64,000 bases of DNA from Shewanella sp. UCD-KL21 (GCF_001957135.1 NZ_MPHK01000007.1:62001-126000), one strand, 5' to 3'. Positions 7,554-17,066 are shown, numbered from the stretch's first letter. Made by a program: numbers and translations. Notes: generated from the letters alone by a model not told the origin.

Positions 7554-9113
7554 ATGACTGATTTTGATGCAATTGTAATTGGAGCAGGGAATGCAGGCTT
7601 AACCGCTGCAACCACCTTGCAAAGAGGCGGAGCAAAAACATTATTGCTAGAACGCCATAATATTCCTGGAGGTTGTGCCACCTCTTTTGTGCGCGGTAAT
7701 TTTGAATTTGAAGTGGCTCTGCACCAACTTAGCGGCATGGGCACTGAGCAAAATCCGTTTATCATGCGTCAAATCTTCACTGAACTGGGCATCATGGATC
7801 AACTTGATGTGGTTGAAGAGCGCGAGCTATATCGCTTTGTGATGCCATCAGCTAACGGCGCTAAGCCTGAAATTGATATTACTTTGCCTGCACATTGGAA
7901 AGCGCTGCGTAAAACACTAGCGAGCCACTACCCAGAAGAAGCAGACAATATTGGCCAGTTTTTAGATTTATGTGAAGGCCTTGCCATGGAATGCTTTATG
8001 GTCATGCCAAAAGTAAGGCATTCCAATGATGAAGCCCTATTAAAAGCCAGTTGCCCGCTATTTGTAAAATACGGTTTAAAGCCAGCTAAAGAGATACTCG
8101 ATGGCATACTGACGAATAAAGATCTCAAAGCCGTTATCGCCGCCTACTGGTGCTATCTGGGTTTACCGCCAAAAGACTTTCCATTTCGCGACTTAGCAGT
8201 GATGTTATATGCCTACGCATCATTCAAACCTTGTCATATTAAAGGCGGCTCACAAGCTATTTCTAGCGCCTTATTGGAATCATTTCTTAATGCGGGGGGT
8301 GAGGTTCGTTTTAACTGCGGCGCTGACAAAATTATCACTGAAAATAACCAAGTAGTTGGGGTTAAAACTGAGCACAATGAGATATTTACCTGTAAGCAAG
8401 TTATCTCCAATACCAGCCCATTGCACACCTTCAATGAACTGCTGGATATCCCAACCCCGAAACAAGCCGCTTTTGATATGAAGTCGCGCCGTATTGGCAC
8501 CTCTGCTTTTGTGCTTTATCTAGGATTAGATTGCTCCCCTAGTGATATTGGCGTGACTGCGGCATCCAACTTTATTATTGATGATCGAGACGAAGAAGTG
8601 GCTCATCAGATCATGCAATCGTTAACGCCGCCAAAACACACCATGATGACCTGCTATAACCATGATGACCCAAGTTTTGCCCCGCAAGGTAAGTCGGCAT
8701 TATCTTTACTTTGTTTGCAATATGGTGAGCCTTGGCAAGCACTCAGCCCTGAAGATTATGCTCGCACCAAATACGAGTTTGCAGAAAAGCTACTTGATCA
8801 CGCCGAGCGAGTATTCCCGAATATTCGTGAGCATATTGAAGAAGTAGAAGTGGCCACGCCATTAACCATGATGCGTTACTTAAATACGCCCCATGGGGCG
8901 ATTTATGGTTTCCAGCAAAATACCCAAGATGCCAATATATTTCGTCGCCGCGTCAGTGAAGTAGCCGGTCTCAACTTAGCAGGTTGCTGGAATGGCATGG
9001 GCGGCTTCCAGCCAACCTATATGGTCGGTCAAAGCACCGCCAAAGAAGTACTCAAGCAATTATCAAAGCCTAAAGCAGCCTCACAACCACAACAGGAGTT
9101 ATCACATGCCTAA
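7554..9113 (+). CDS. FAD-dependent CrtI/retinol-saturase-like oxidoreductase
   Basis: A 519-residue flavoprotein. The N-terminal Rossmann dinucleotide fold is marked by G-A-G-N-A-G at 9-14, with an acidic residue (E33, in L-L-L-E-R) ending beta-2. The G-G-C-A-T-S motif near 40 and the C-terminal N-L-A-G-C-W-N-G-M-G-G-F-Q-P block are typical of phytoene desaturase, carotenoid isomerase and retinol 13,14-reductase relatives. The substrate is unknown; no other carotenoid genes are nearby, so phytoene is unlikely. Its stop overlaps the next gene's start by 8 bp, so the two are translationally coupled. That suggests the downstream ferredoxin-type reductase supplies or accepts its electrons. Confidence 0.8.
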   Translation: MTDFDAIVIGAGNAGLTAATTLQRGGAKTLLLERHNIPGGCATSFVRGNFEFEVALHQLSGMGTEQNPFIMRQIFTELGIMDQLDVVEERELYRFVMPSANGAKPEIDITLPAHWKALRKTLASHYPEEADNIGQFLDLCEGLAMECFMVMPKVRHSNDEALLKASCPLFVKYGLKPAKEILDGILTNKDLKAVIAAYWCYLGLPPKDFPFRDLAVMLYAYASFKPCHIKGGSQAISSALLESFLNAGGEVRFNCGADKIITENNQVVGVKTEHNEIFTCKQVISNTSPLHTFNELLDIPTPKQAAFDMKSRRIGTSAFVLYLGLDCSPSDIGVTAASNFIIDDRDEEVAHQIMQSLTPPKHTMMTCYNHDDPSFAPQGKSALSLLCLQYGEPWQALSPEDYARTKYEFAEKLLDHAERVFPNIREHIEEVEVATPLTMMRYLNTPHGAIYGFQQNTQDANIFRRRVSEVAGLNLAGCWNGMGGFQPTYMVGQSTAKEVLKQLSKPKAASQPQQELSHA

Positions 9114-10323
9114 TTCAGTCATCGAAAAAGAGAAGCGCCCCGTGGTGAATATTTTGCATGCGGTCGACGGTTACAATGAAGCGCTAGCTCAGCAAAAAAC
9201 CTTGTATCAAACAGGCACCGACTTTAACGAACAAAAAGGCAATGTGGCGCAAACTATCGCGCGGTTACACCCTAAAAGATTGCAGCTCACTGTCAGTGAG
9301 GTGATTGTCGATACCCCAAGCACAGTCACCTTGCGCTTAACTTCAAACACCCAAACCCTGCCGCCATTTCAGGCTGGCCAATATATTAATTTATTTGTCG
9401 ATATTAACGGCACTAAAACCGCTAGACCCTACGCCATTTCGTCAGCGCCGCAGCAGCGAGATTATTATGATTTAACCATCAAACGGGTTGAAGGCGGCTT
9501 TGTGTCTAACTATTTATTAGACCAAGTGAAAACGGGCGATAGCTTTGAAAGCACAGGCCCCATGGGCACCTTTTACCATAACCCGCTATTTCACGGTGAT
9601 GACTTAGTCTTCATTGCGGGCGGTTCGGGCATCGCTCCTGCCAGAAGCATGATCAAAGACATTGTTGCCAACACCTTAGTTGAGCGCAAGAAAAACCAAA
9701 AGTTACATCTTATCTATACCAGCAGTTATCAATCTGATGTGATTTTTGATGAAGAGTTAAAGCAACTTGAAACCGAGCATGATTTTCTGCGCATCAGTTG
9801 GATTATTACCCGCCCTAACGAGCAATACCAAGGGATGACAGGACGGATTAATCTTGAGCGGCTGACACAATTGTTAGGGGATGACGCTGAAAAATTACAA
9901 CAGAAGATGTTCTATGTATGCGGCCCCACCAGCTTTCATGACCACTGCGCTGAGCAATTAAGGCTACTTAACGTCAAAGCCAGACGAGTACGAATAGAAT
10001 GTAATGGCCCGCCTAAAAACCCACAAAACTTAGCGGGATGGCCGAGCAATGTTAACGCCTCAGATGTGATTAAGGTGACGATTAAAGGCCAAGGTAGTTT
10101 TGAAGCCAGAGTGGATGAGCCATTACTCAACAGCATGGAGCGTCATGGCTTTAGCGCCGAAAATGCCTGCCGCTCAGGTGAATGCAGCTTATGTCGAGTG
10201 AAGGTGTTAAACGGCGCGGTATTTAACCCCGCGGAAGCAAAACTGCGCTCAACCGATGAAGCGTATGGCTGGTGTCACTCCTGTGTGGCTTTTCCCTTAA
10301 GCGACATTGAAATTATGATTTAA
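9106..10323 (+). CDS. Flavin/[2Fe-2S] NAD(P)H oxidoreductase (Hcr-like domain order)
   Basis: I chose the ATG at 9106 because AGGAG stands seven bases before it and the longer frame runs deep into the preceding gene. The resulting 405-residue protein has an FAD-binding barrel with R-P-Y-A-I-S-S-A-P, an NAD-binding domain with I-A-G-G-S-G-I-A-P-A-R-S, and a C-terminal plant-type ferredoxin domain with C355-x4-C360-x2-C363 and C393. The FAD-NAD-Fe/S order resembles Hcr and fatty-acid desaturase reductases. It should carry electrons from NAD(P)H to an acceptor, plausibly the coupled CrtI-like flavoprotein. The roughly 60-residue N-terminal extension is not part of a domain I recognise. Confidence 0.85.
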   Translation: MPNSVIEKEKRPVVNILHAVDGYNEALAQQKTLYQTGTDFNEQKGNVAQTIARLHPKRLQLTVSEVIVDTPSTVTLRLTSNTQTLPPFQAGQYINLFVDINGTKTARPYAISSAPQQRDYYDLTIKRVEGGFVSNYLLDQVKTGDSFESTGPMGTFYHNPLFHGDDLVFIAGGSGIAPARSMIKDIVANTLVERKKNQKLHLIYTSSYQSDVIFDEELKQLETEHDFLRISWIITRPNEQYQGMTGRINLERLTQLLGDDAEKLQQKMFYVCGPTSFHDHCAEQLRLLNVKARRVRIECNGPPKNPQNLAGWPSNVNASDVIKVTIKGQGSFEARVDEPLLNSMERHGFSAENACRSGECSLCRVKVLNGAVFNPAEAKLRSTDEAYGWCHSCVAFPLSDIEIMI

Positions 10324-10945
10324 GCTTGAAATAAACCGAACTGGCGTCAGCTAAATATTGTTTTAAGTTAACACCTTGCGGTAACTGAATATGGCCTTCG
10401 GTCATCAGTGCCGCCATACCATGGACCATAGCCCAAGCGCCAATTGCTTGGGCTTTTACTTTTGAGCTATCTTCACTTTGCAAGGCAAAGGCGGAGCGAA
10501 GTAAATTAAAAGGTCGCCTTAGTTGCGCATTTTCACTACGGGGGTCAGTCGGTGAACTTGGCTGTGATGCAGGCGCTTTTACTCCTGAGGTATCAACTTG
10601 ACCTAACATCAAACGGTATAGTTGTGGATTCGCCATAGCAAACTCTAAGTAGCTAACCCCATAAGCCAATACCAACTCACCCGCTACCGCAGCATCATTT
10701 TTATCTAGATGCGCCGTGCAGGTTTCCATCGCATCAGCCATAAGTACAAAACCCGATTCAATGACACTGCTTAGTAATTGATTTTTGTTCTTAAAATGCG
10801 CATAAGGTGCCATATGAGAAACCCCCACTTCAGCCGCTATCGCCCGCAGTGACAAGGCATTAGTACCATCGCGTTGCAAGATAGTATTCGCAGCAGTAAT
10901 CAAAGACGCCTTTAAGTCGCCGTGATGATATTGTTTATCACTCAT
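10313..10945 (-). CDS. TetR-family transcriptional regulator
   Basis: A 210-residue protein beginning M-S-D-K-Q-Y-H-H-G-D-L. The TetR HTH spans about residues 10-55, with L-S-L-R-A-I-A-A-E-V-G-V-S-H-M-A-P-Y-A-H-F as the helix-turn-helix. The C-terminal ligand domain, with a P-Q-L-Y-R-L-M-L motif, fits the WHG subgroup. An in-frame GTG nine bases upstream is less likely as the start. The 3' end overlaps the end of the convergent reductase gene by 11 bp. Regulation of the oxidoreductase pair or the kyn genes is a reasonable guess from position, with no direct support. Confidence 0.85.
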   Translation of the reverse strand: MSDKQYHHGDLKASLITAANTILQRDGTNALSLRAIAAEVGVSHMAPYAHFKNKNQLLSSVIESGFVLMADAMETCTAHLDKNDAAVAGELVLAYGVSYLEFAMANPQLYRLMLGQVDTSGVKAPASQPSSPTDPRSENAQLRRPFNLLRSAFALQSEDSSKVKAQAIGAWAMVHGMAALMTEGHIQLPQGVNLKQYLADASSVYFKLKS

Positions 10946-11316
10946 AAAACTCACACACCTTAAGCCTAATTTGGTTAATTATTATAATGAGGGCAACGTG
11001 AGAAATCATTAGAAATATATAATAAATCCAATATCTTGCTTTAAATTAGATGACGAGTTTAACAATAATGCTTGTTCCCAATAGCCAAAAAGCCTATTTA
11101 ACGATTAGCGCGACTGTCACACAATAGTTTTTATTCCCCGCTCAACAAGCCGCAGCCCCTTGTTTGAGATCGCAAATCCGCCAAACAACACAGGCTCTTT
11201 GAAATCAAGGGCTTTGAAATAACGACAATGTTATAAATTGATTTAAAATAACACCTTAGCCTAAGACTTATAGTGCATTAGGCTTGTCATGCCGTTTTAT
11301 TGCTCAATCGTTAAGG
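10946..11316. other. Intergenic between tetR and the HD-GYP gene
   Basis: 371 bp with no credible gene. It contains the TetR promoter and two hairpins. The one at 11258-11284 (AGCCTAA / TTAGGCT) lies just past the stop of the HD-GYP gene and may be its weak terminator; an imperfect one lies at 11141-11168. Confidence 0.4.
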
Positions 11317-12408
11317 TTAATCATCATCCTGAAAACGATCAGCGATTTTAATAAACTCTCCTTGAAGAGCATTAAAGGCATCCGTTATTTGTGGGTCAAA
11401 ATGAACTCCGCGGCCTTCTTTGATGATGGTTGTTGCCTTTTCATGGGTAAAAGGCGGCTTGTAAACCCGGCGACTAATAAGCGCATCATAACAATCGGCA
11501 ATGGCCATAATCCGTGCGGATAAGGGGATATCTTCTCCAGCTAAACCTTCTGGATAGCCGCTGCCATCCCAACGTTCATGGTGGCTATAAGCTATCTCTT
11601 TGGCGATGCTCAAGTAGCTTGAAGTGCCGTATTCGATTTCAGCATTTTCCATTGCCAACTTGCCATATTCGGCATGTTTTTTCATCTCAACCCATTCACC
11701 ATCATCAAGCTTACCAGGCTTTAGTAATACCGCATCGGGCACTCCGACCTTACCAATATCATGTAACGGAGCAGACTTAAATAATAGGTCAATGTAAGCA
11801 TCATCAATACTCGTAGAATAGGGTGAGTTTTCTCTTAAATATTCCGCTAATGCTTTAACGTAATATTGAGTGCGACGAATATGTTTGCCCGTTTCGTTAT
11901 CTCGAGTTTCCGCTAACGATGCCATACAATAAATAGCGACATCTTGAGTTCGAGAAATTTCAGCCGTTCGTTCAATCACTTTTTCTTCTAAATCATGATT
12001 TTGCTCTGTCAGTGCTCTATTTGCCGACGTTAAGGCTAAATGGGTTTTAACCCTCGCTCGTATAATAGGAAGGCTAAAAGGTTTGGTTATGTAATCTGCA
12101 GCGCCCAACTCAAAGCCTAAAATCTCTTCTTCTACTTCAGCCTTTACCGTCATAAAAATTAGCGGTACATTGGCAGTATCAGGGTTACTTTTTAACTTTT
12201 TACACACTTCATAGCCATCTAATCCAGGCATTAAAATATCCAGCAAGACCAAGTCAGGCATAAAACCTTTGGCAATGCGCTCAAGCGCCTGCTCACCATT
12301 TTTAGCAACCGAGACTTGATATTCACTCCCCAAAAAATCGACCAATACGCTAATGTAGAATGTTTCATCATCAACAATTAATATTTTATCTTTAAGGTAC
12401 TGTGACAT
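11317..12408 (-). CDS. Response regulator with HD-GYP domain (RpfG-like c-di-GMP phosphodiesterase)
   Basis: A 363-residue protein. It has an N-terminal receiver domain (about 8-125) with acidic pair D13-D14, phospho-acceptor D57 and K109; a short coiled linker at 130-155; then an HD-GYP domain with H216-D217-I-G-K and G284-Y285-P286. All diagnostic residues are intact, so hydrolysis of cyclic di-GMP is likely. Its start overlaps the end of the upstream hybrid-kinase gene by 17 bp, so translation is coupled and the kinase is the probable phosphodonor. If the kinase is defective (see its entry), this enzyme may be uncoupled from its signal. Confidence 0.9.
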   Translation of the reverse strand: MSQYLKDKILIVDDETFYISVLVDFLGSEYQVSVAKNGEQALERIAKGFMPDLVLLDILMPGLDGYEVCKKLKSNPDTANVPLIFMTVKAEVEEEILGFELGAADYITKPFSLPIIRARVKTHLALTSANRALTEQNHDLEEKVIERTAEISRTQDVAIYCMASLAETRDNETGKHIRRTQYYVKALAEYLRENSPYSTSIDDAYIDLLFKSAPLHDIGKVGVPDAVLLKPGKLDDGEWVEMKKHAEYGKLAMENAEIEYGTSSYLSIAKEIAYSHHERWDGSGYPEGLAGEDIPLSARIMAIADCYDALISRRVYKPPFTHEKATTIIKEGRGVHFDPQITDAFNALQGEFIKIADRFQDDD

Positions 12409-15400
12409 TTTCTGTTTCCTGTTCTGATTGTGCTATGACTTGGGCAATTATTTCTCTGGCATTATCAAATTCAAACTCATTGACCTGTTTGGTAAGTTGT
12501 TCAATCAGGTGGTTATCTATCTCACCATCTAGGGCTAATATTTTTTCTTTCGCTTGTGGGTTTCCTGCGGCTAACAACTCATCAAGCGGTGATAAAAGCG
12601 TGCTTAAATTGGCTGATACTTTGAACGGCGGTGGTTTTATATCGGTATTATTACTGAGGGATTTATTAATCCATTGGCATTGCTCAAGCCCTGCTAGTAA
12701 TAAGGAAAAACTATCTACAAAAGCTTGCCATTCAGGGGCCTCAAAAGGAGATGGATGGCTATGCAGTTGGCTTTCTAAGTTTGCCGATACTTGCTCTAAT
12801 TGCTTAGCGCCTATGTTGCCAGCAACACCTCTTAGAGTATGAATCGCACGTATGGTTGATTTTAAATCACCAGCTTCTTGATAGCCCAGCAACAACTGCA
12901 ACTGATCTTTGTGGCGTTGATAAAACTCACCAATAAGTTGTGCATACAACTGTTGATTTCCCCCTAAACGCTTAATCCCCCATTGCACATCGACCCCTTC
13001 TATTGCAGCAAGCGCCATATTTTGCGGCTGAGTATTAATTTGGCTTTGCTTATGGGTAAGGTAGGGACTAAGCGCTAAATACAGCTGGTCGGGTTCAACT
13101 GGTTTAGGCAGGTGAGCGTTCATCCCAACTTGTAAGCACTTATCGCGATCCCCTTTCATCGCATGGGCGGTCATGGCAATTATCGGTAGCTGATTTTTAT
13201 CAAAACGGCTGCGGATGATTTCGGTGGCTTCGAAACCATCCATAATCGGCATTTGTACATCCATCAACACAACATCGAATGTCTGCTCATCAATCATATC
13301 TACAGCTTGCTTACCATTGTCTGCCACCGCCGAGGTTAACCCCATACGCTGTAAAAATTCAGTCGCGACCTGTTGATTAATGTGCTGATCTTCCACCAAT
13401 AATACATGCCCCTCTAGCTGCTCAATGGTATTATTTGCTGTTACTTGCGCCGTTGGCTGCGAGGGGTCAAAGATTTTCATCAAGGTGTCAAATAGTACCG
13501 ATGCATTGAGCGGTTTAATTAAAAATGCATCCAGCAAATCATTTTCAACTTCTTGCATCACATCTTCTCGTCCGTAAGCTGTAACTAAGATAATTGACGG
13601 TTGCTTACGCAGCGGTAAATATTTAATGCTGCGGCTGGCTTCAAGACCATTCATTTTTGGCATTTTCCAGTCCATTAACACCAACTGATATGGAGTCTCA
13701 TCTTCCATATTGTTGATCACACTGAGCATTTCAATGGCTTGTGCGCCATTGGCTGCTACATCAACGTCAAACGAAAATGACTCCAAAAGCTCTTTGTGAA
13801 TTTGTCTGGCATTGTCATTATCATCGACCACAAGCACTTTCATCCCTTTCAGGGAGGCGCATTCGGTAATGGCAGATTTTCGACTAGAAGTATTGTTCGC
13901 CAATGAAAAACTGAGTCTAAAACTAAAGGTGCTACCTTGATCTGGTTGGCTGGTGGCAGAAATATCACCTTGCATTAATTCCACTAATTGCTTGCTGATG
14001 CTCAAGCCTAAGCCTGTACCACCATGAAGCCGAGTAATGCTGCCATCAGCTTGAGTAAAGGCATTAAAAATACTGTTTAACTTTGCTGGCTCAATCCCTG
14101 TGTCTTTTACTGAGAATTCGATGGATACCTGCTCGTCTGTTTGCGATAGCATTTGAGTACGCAGCAATACCTCGCCTTTTTCGGTAAACTTAATCGCATT
14201 TTGAGTTAGGTTGATGAGTACTTGCTCAATCCGTAACGCATCACCAATGATTGTTTCAGGTATTTTAGGGTCTAACTCAAACAGTAACTCAATGCCTTTC
14301 TCGGCTGCTTTTATCCCCAATAGATTGGCAATATTGGTAAAGACTTCATGTAAGGGGAACTCATTCTGTTCAATTTCGAGTTTACCGGCCTCTACTTTTG
14401 AAAAATCGAGTATGTCATTGATTATCCCCAGTAGACTTAAAGAGGCCCGCCTGATTTTTTCAGAATAATCCTGTTGTTTATTATTCAGTTCTGTACCTTG
14501 CAATAAATGCGTCATACCAATGATGGCATTCATAGGGGTGCGAATTTCATGGGACATATTGGCAAGAAACTGACTTTTAAAAGCGCTCGCCTGTAATGCA
14601 TCACGCTTTGCCTCCTCAAGCTTTATACTACTTTGTTTTAATTTAAGCCGTGCTTTATTAAGTTTTCTATTCCAAACAAGGGTATACACTATCATTGGCA
14701 GCAATATGCCACAGGTAATTAAGATAGCCCGCCAAATCTGATAATGATTGTCCTGATGTTCAAACTGCACAGAAAACCACTTATTTTCGATCGCTTGCTG
14801 TTGCTGAGGGCCAATTCTCGCAATAGCAAGATTGACAATTTCCAACAATTCAGGCCAATCTTTGCGAATACCGATTGATTGTTTAAAGGTATAAGGCGTG
14901 GTGGCGGTCACTTTTACATTACGAATACCGAGTTCTTCTAATGTCCAAGATGAGGCATTTAAATTGCCAATATAACCATCTATCTCACCAGCGCTCAGGG
15001 CAATCAGTGCCTCTTTATTGGATGAAAATGGTACTAAATTAAATTGCGGATAATCGATCTTCAAGGTCTCTTCGATGGCATAACCTTTAACCACACCGAC
15101 TTGCTTATTATCAAGGTCATCAAGACTGGTTACAAAACGGGTATCTTGATGAACTAACACCATATATGGACTTTCCAAATAAGGGGTCGAAAACAGCATC
15201 ACCTCGCGCCGCTCAGGAGTGGGGGTTACTGCAGGTAAAATATCTAACTCTCCAGCGGAAAATTCTGCCAACACTTGGGGCCAGGGCTTGTTAACTGGGG
15301 GAGTAAACTCTGCACCAATTAAATGTGTCAATGTGGACATCACATCAGCTGAAATTCCAGAATAAACGCCCTTATCATCAATAAATTCAAAAGGCGGCCA

Positions 15401-16324
15401 GCTGTTATCGACGCCTAATCGCCAAATTGGGTTAGCCTCCAACCATGCATGCTGTTTTTGAGTAAAAATAAGTGGGCTGCTAAATTGGCTTTCTTGATTG
15501 ATCCAATCGGTATGTATCTGCTGCCTTTTTGACACACTCATCGAGTCGAGGGCTTTATTGATAATACCAACCAAGGGCTGCCACTCGGGATCTTTATAAA
15601 TGGCAAACCTTTGATGGGCTGGGGCAAACAGAGGATCGCCACTAAAGGTTAAATTAGTTAGCTGTAAACTATCCATAAGCCAAGTAACAACCGCTTGATT
15701 ACCAATATACGCATCTACAGTACCGAAAGAGACCGCTTTCAATGCCTCTTCAGTTGTAGAAAAGGTCACTAGATTAATTTCGGGGTGTTTATTGCTAATT
15801 TCATCGACTAAATAAAAGCCTTTCTCTAATGCTAATGTCTTGCCATACAATTCACTCAGTTTGGCATAACCCTGGGAACCGGCTTTAGAAACAATGACCT
15901 TAACAGCACTAAAATAAGGCGAACTAAACCACAGGTTTTTGGCACGGTCTGGATTTTTTACTAACGTTGCCCCGACTTTTAAATTACCAGAGCGAACCGA
16001 AGTTAACATATCTTGAAAACTGCCAAACACCCGCGGGACAAAACTCACCCCTAACTGCTTTTCAAACAGGGTTAAATAGTCATGTAAAATTCCCGAATGA
16101 TCACCATTAGGGCTGATAAAATCCACTGCAGGCCAACGACCATCGACACCAATAGGAATAACAGGGTTAGCAGCAAGCCATGCTTTTTCTTCTTCAGTTA
16201 GAGAAATCGTTGGCAGTGTCACTGATAACGGTTCGGCTAAATTTTGATACTCCCAATGAAAACCACTCCACTTTGCTGAAATAGCATCTTTTTTTATTGT
16301 TATCAATTTGCTGTATGCCTGCAT
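12392..16324 (-). CDS. EvgS/BvgS-like hybrid sensor histidine kinase, main part (downstream of a frameshift)
   Basis: A 1310-residue open frame. Domains: a periplasmic SBP_bac_3 domain (about 48-275), a second one (290-518), a transmembrane helix (530-552), HisKA with H592, a HATPase domain, receiver 1 (D885), receiver 2 (D1022) and an HPt domain with H1162. The M at 16324 is internal: the preceding 290-residue frame supplies the signal peptide and another SBP domain, and merging the frames at the A7 run (16289-16295) gives one long kinase with three sensor domains. The G1 ATP-lid motif reads D741-T-G-I-E-P instead of D-T-G-I-G-I-E-P, consistent with loss of one 6-bp repeat. Kinase activity may therefore be lost. 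It is coupled to the HD-GYP regulator downstream. Confidence 0.85.
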   Translation of the reverse strand: MQAYSKLITIKKDAISAKWSGFHWEYQNLAEPLSVTLPTISLTEEEKAWLAANPVIPIGVDGRWPAVDFISPNGDHSGILHDYLTLFEKQLGVSFVPRVFGSFQDMLTSVRSGNLKVGATLVKNPDRAKNLWFSSPYFSAVKVIVSKAGSQGYAKLSELYGKTLALEKGFYLVDEISNKHPEINLVTFSTTEEALKAVSFGTVDAYIGNQAVVTWLMDSLQLTNLTFSGDPLFAPAHQRFAIYKDPEWQPLVGIINKALDSMSVSKRQQIHTDWINQESQFSSPLIFTQKQHAWLEANPIWRLGVDNSWPPFEFIDDKGVYSGISADVMSTLTHLIGAEFTPPVNKPWPQVLAEFSAGELDILPAVTPTPERREVMLFSTPYLESPYMVLVHQDTRFVTSLDDLDNKQVGVVKGYAIEETLKIDYPQFNLVPFSSNKEALIALSAGEIDGYIGNLNASSWTLEELGIRNVKVTATTPYTFKQSIGIRKDWPELLEIVNLAIARIGPQQQQAIENKWFSVQFEHQDNHYQIWRAILITCGILLPMIVYTLVWNRKLNKARLKLKQSSIKLEEAKRDALQASAFKSQFLANMSHEIRTPMNAIIGMTHLLQGTELNNKQQDYSEKIRRASLSLLGIINDILDFSKVEAGKLEIEQNEFPLHEVFTNIANLLGIKAAEKGIELLFELDPKIPETIIGDALRIEQVLINLTQNAIKFTEKGEVLLRTQMLSQTDEQVSIEFSVKDTGIEPAKLNSIFNAFTQADGSITRLHGGTGLGLSISKQLVELMQGDISATSQPDQGSTFSFRLSFSLANNTSSRKSAITECASLKGMKVLVVDDNDNARQIHKELLESFSFDVDVAANGAQAIEMLSVINNMEDETPYQLVLMDWKMPKMNGLEASRSIKYLPLRKQPSIILVTAYGREDVMQEVENDLLDAFLIKPLNASVLFDTLMKIFDPSQPTAQVTANNTIEQLEGHVLLVEDQHINQQVATEFLQRMGLTSAVADNGKQAVDMIDEQTFDVVLMDVQMPIMDGFEATEIIRSRFDKNQLPIIAMTAHAMKGDRDKCLQVGMNAHLPKPVEPDQLYLALSPYLTHKQSQINTQPQNMALAAIEGVDVQWGIKRLGGNQQLYAQLIGEFYQRHKDQLQLLLGYQEAGDLKSTIRAIHTLRGVAGNIGAKQLEQVSANLESQLHSHPSPFEAPEWQAFVDSFSLLLAGLEQCQWINKSLSNNTDIKPPPFKVSANLSTLLSPLDELLAAGNPQAKEKILALDGEIDNHLIEQLTKQVNEFEFDNAREIIAQVIAQSEQETENVTVP

Positions 16325-17066
16325 CTATTGATTTCAATAATTGGAAATTCCCCTTATTTACCGCGGCGCGATAAGGGTGGGAATATAACGCGGATTCAAT
16401 GGGTTTAAATTTAGTTGTTGAAGGGGTTTGCTTTAAATACGTATCAAGATAAAGCGGCTGGCAGATAAACAAGCTTATTTCGCCATTAATTGCAGCATCA
16501 AATAATGCTTGATAACCTTTGAAAGTCCTGATGTCGGCATTGGGAAAATATTGCTTTAGCCAATTGTGATGGAAGCTGTTGTGGGTAACACCAATAGAGT
16601 AGTTAGCTATTTGCTTAATAAACTCAACATCTTGCTCTTGGGCGTTAGCAAATAAAAAATATTCACTATGTAACAGTGGCGCAGAAAAAGACATGCTTTT
16701 AGCGCGTTTTTCATTTTGAAATACCCCAGCCAGCAAATCGACTTTATTTTGCGCTAACCAAGTTTGCCCTTCTGCATTGGTACCTGGTACAAACTCGACA
16801 GCTTGGCCTGTGGTTTGCGACCATGTACGCCAATAATCAATTAGAATACCATCAGCTTGGCCTTTATCATTAAGGTACTGCAACGGAGTGCTATCAGTAC
16901 GGTAAGCAATACGCACAACTTGAGCATCATTAGCTGTTGGTTTTGCTGACACCGTGGCGTGACTGAACAAAGGACAAAAAATCCCGAGCAATAGACAAGC
17001 TAACCTCAATTGCATTGCAAAGTGGCTTACTAAAAGCAGATGAGGCATCCTTGTGAAGCGACTCAT
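16194..17066 (-). CDS. N-terminal part of the same hybrid kinase: signal peptide plus SBP_bac_3 sensor, then frameshift
   Basis: The start at 17066 has GGGAG seven bases upstream. A signal peptide or anchor (about 18-37) precedes a periplasmic amino-acid-binding-like domain (V-V-R-I-A-Y-R-T-D-S-T-P at about 49-60, onward). The domain reads normally to I-Q-Q-I-D-N-N-K-K and then turns into unrelated sequence ending at 16194. Removing one A from the seven-A run at 16289-16295 joins it to K-D-A-I-S-A-K-W-S in the downstream frame, which continues into the next sensor domain. Explanations are a real +1 mutation, transcriptional slippage on A7, or a sequencing error. Alone this product would be a free periplasmic binding domain with a foreign 37-residue tail. 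Confidence 0.75.
   Translation of the reverse strand: MSRFTRMPHLLLVSHFAMQLRLACLLLGIFCPLFSHATVSAKPTANDAQVVRIAYRTDSTPLQYLNDKGQADGILIDYWRTWSQTTGQAVEFVPGTNAEGQTWLAQNKVDLLAGVFQNEKRAKSMSFSAPLLHSEYFLFANAQEQDVEFIKQIANYSIGVTHNSFHHNWLKQYFPNADIRTFKGYQALFDAAINGEISLFICQPLYLDTYLKQTPSTTKFKPIESALYSHPYRAAVNKGNFQLLKSIDAGIQQIDNNKKRCYFSKVEWFSLGVSKFSRTVISDTANDFSN
16289..16295 (-). other. Frameshift point: run of seven A (minus strand)
   Basis: Frame 1 reads AAT-AAA-AAA-AGA and frame 2 reads ATA-AAA-AAA-GAT. With six A the two parts of the kinase fuse in frame. Runs of this length are common sites of indel, polymerase slippage and base-calling error. Confidence 0.75.
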
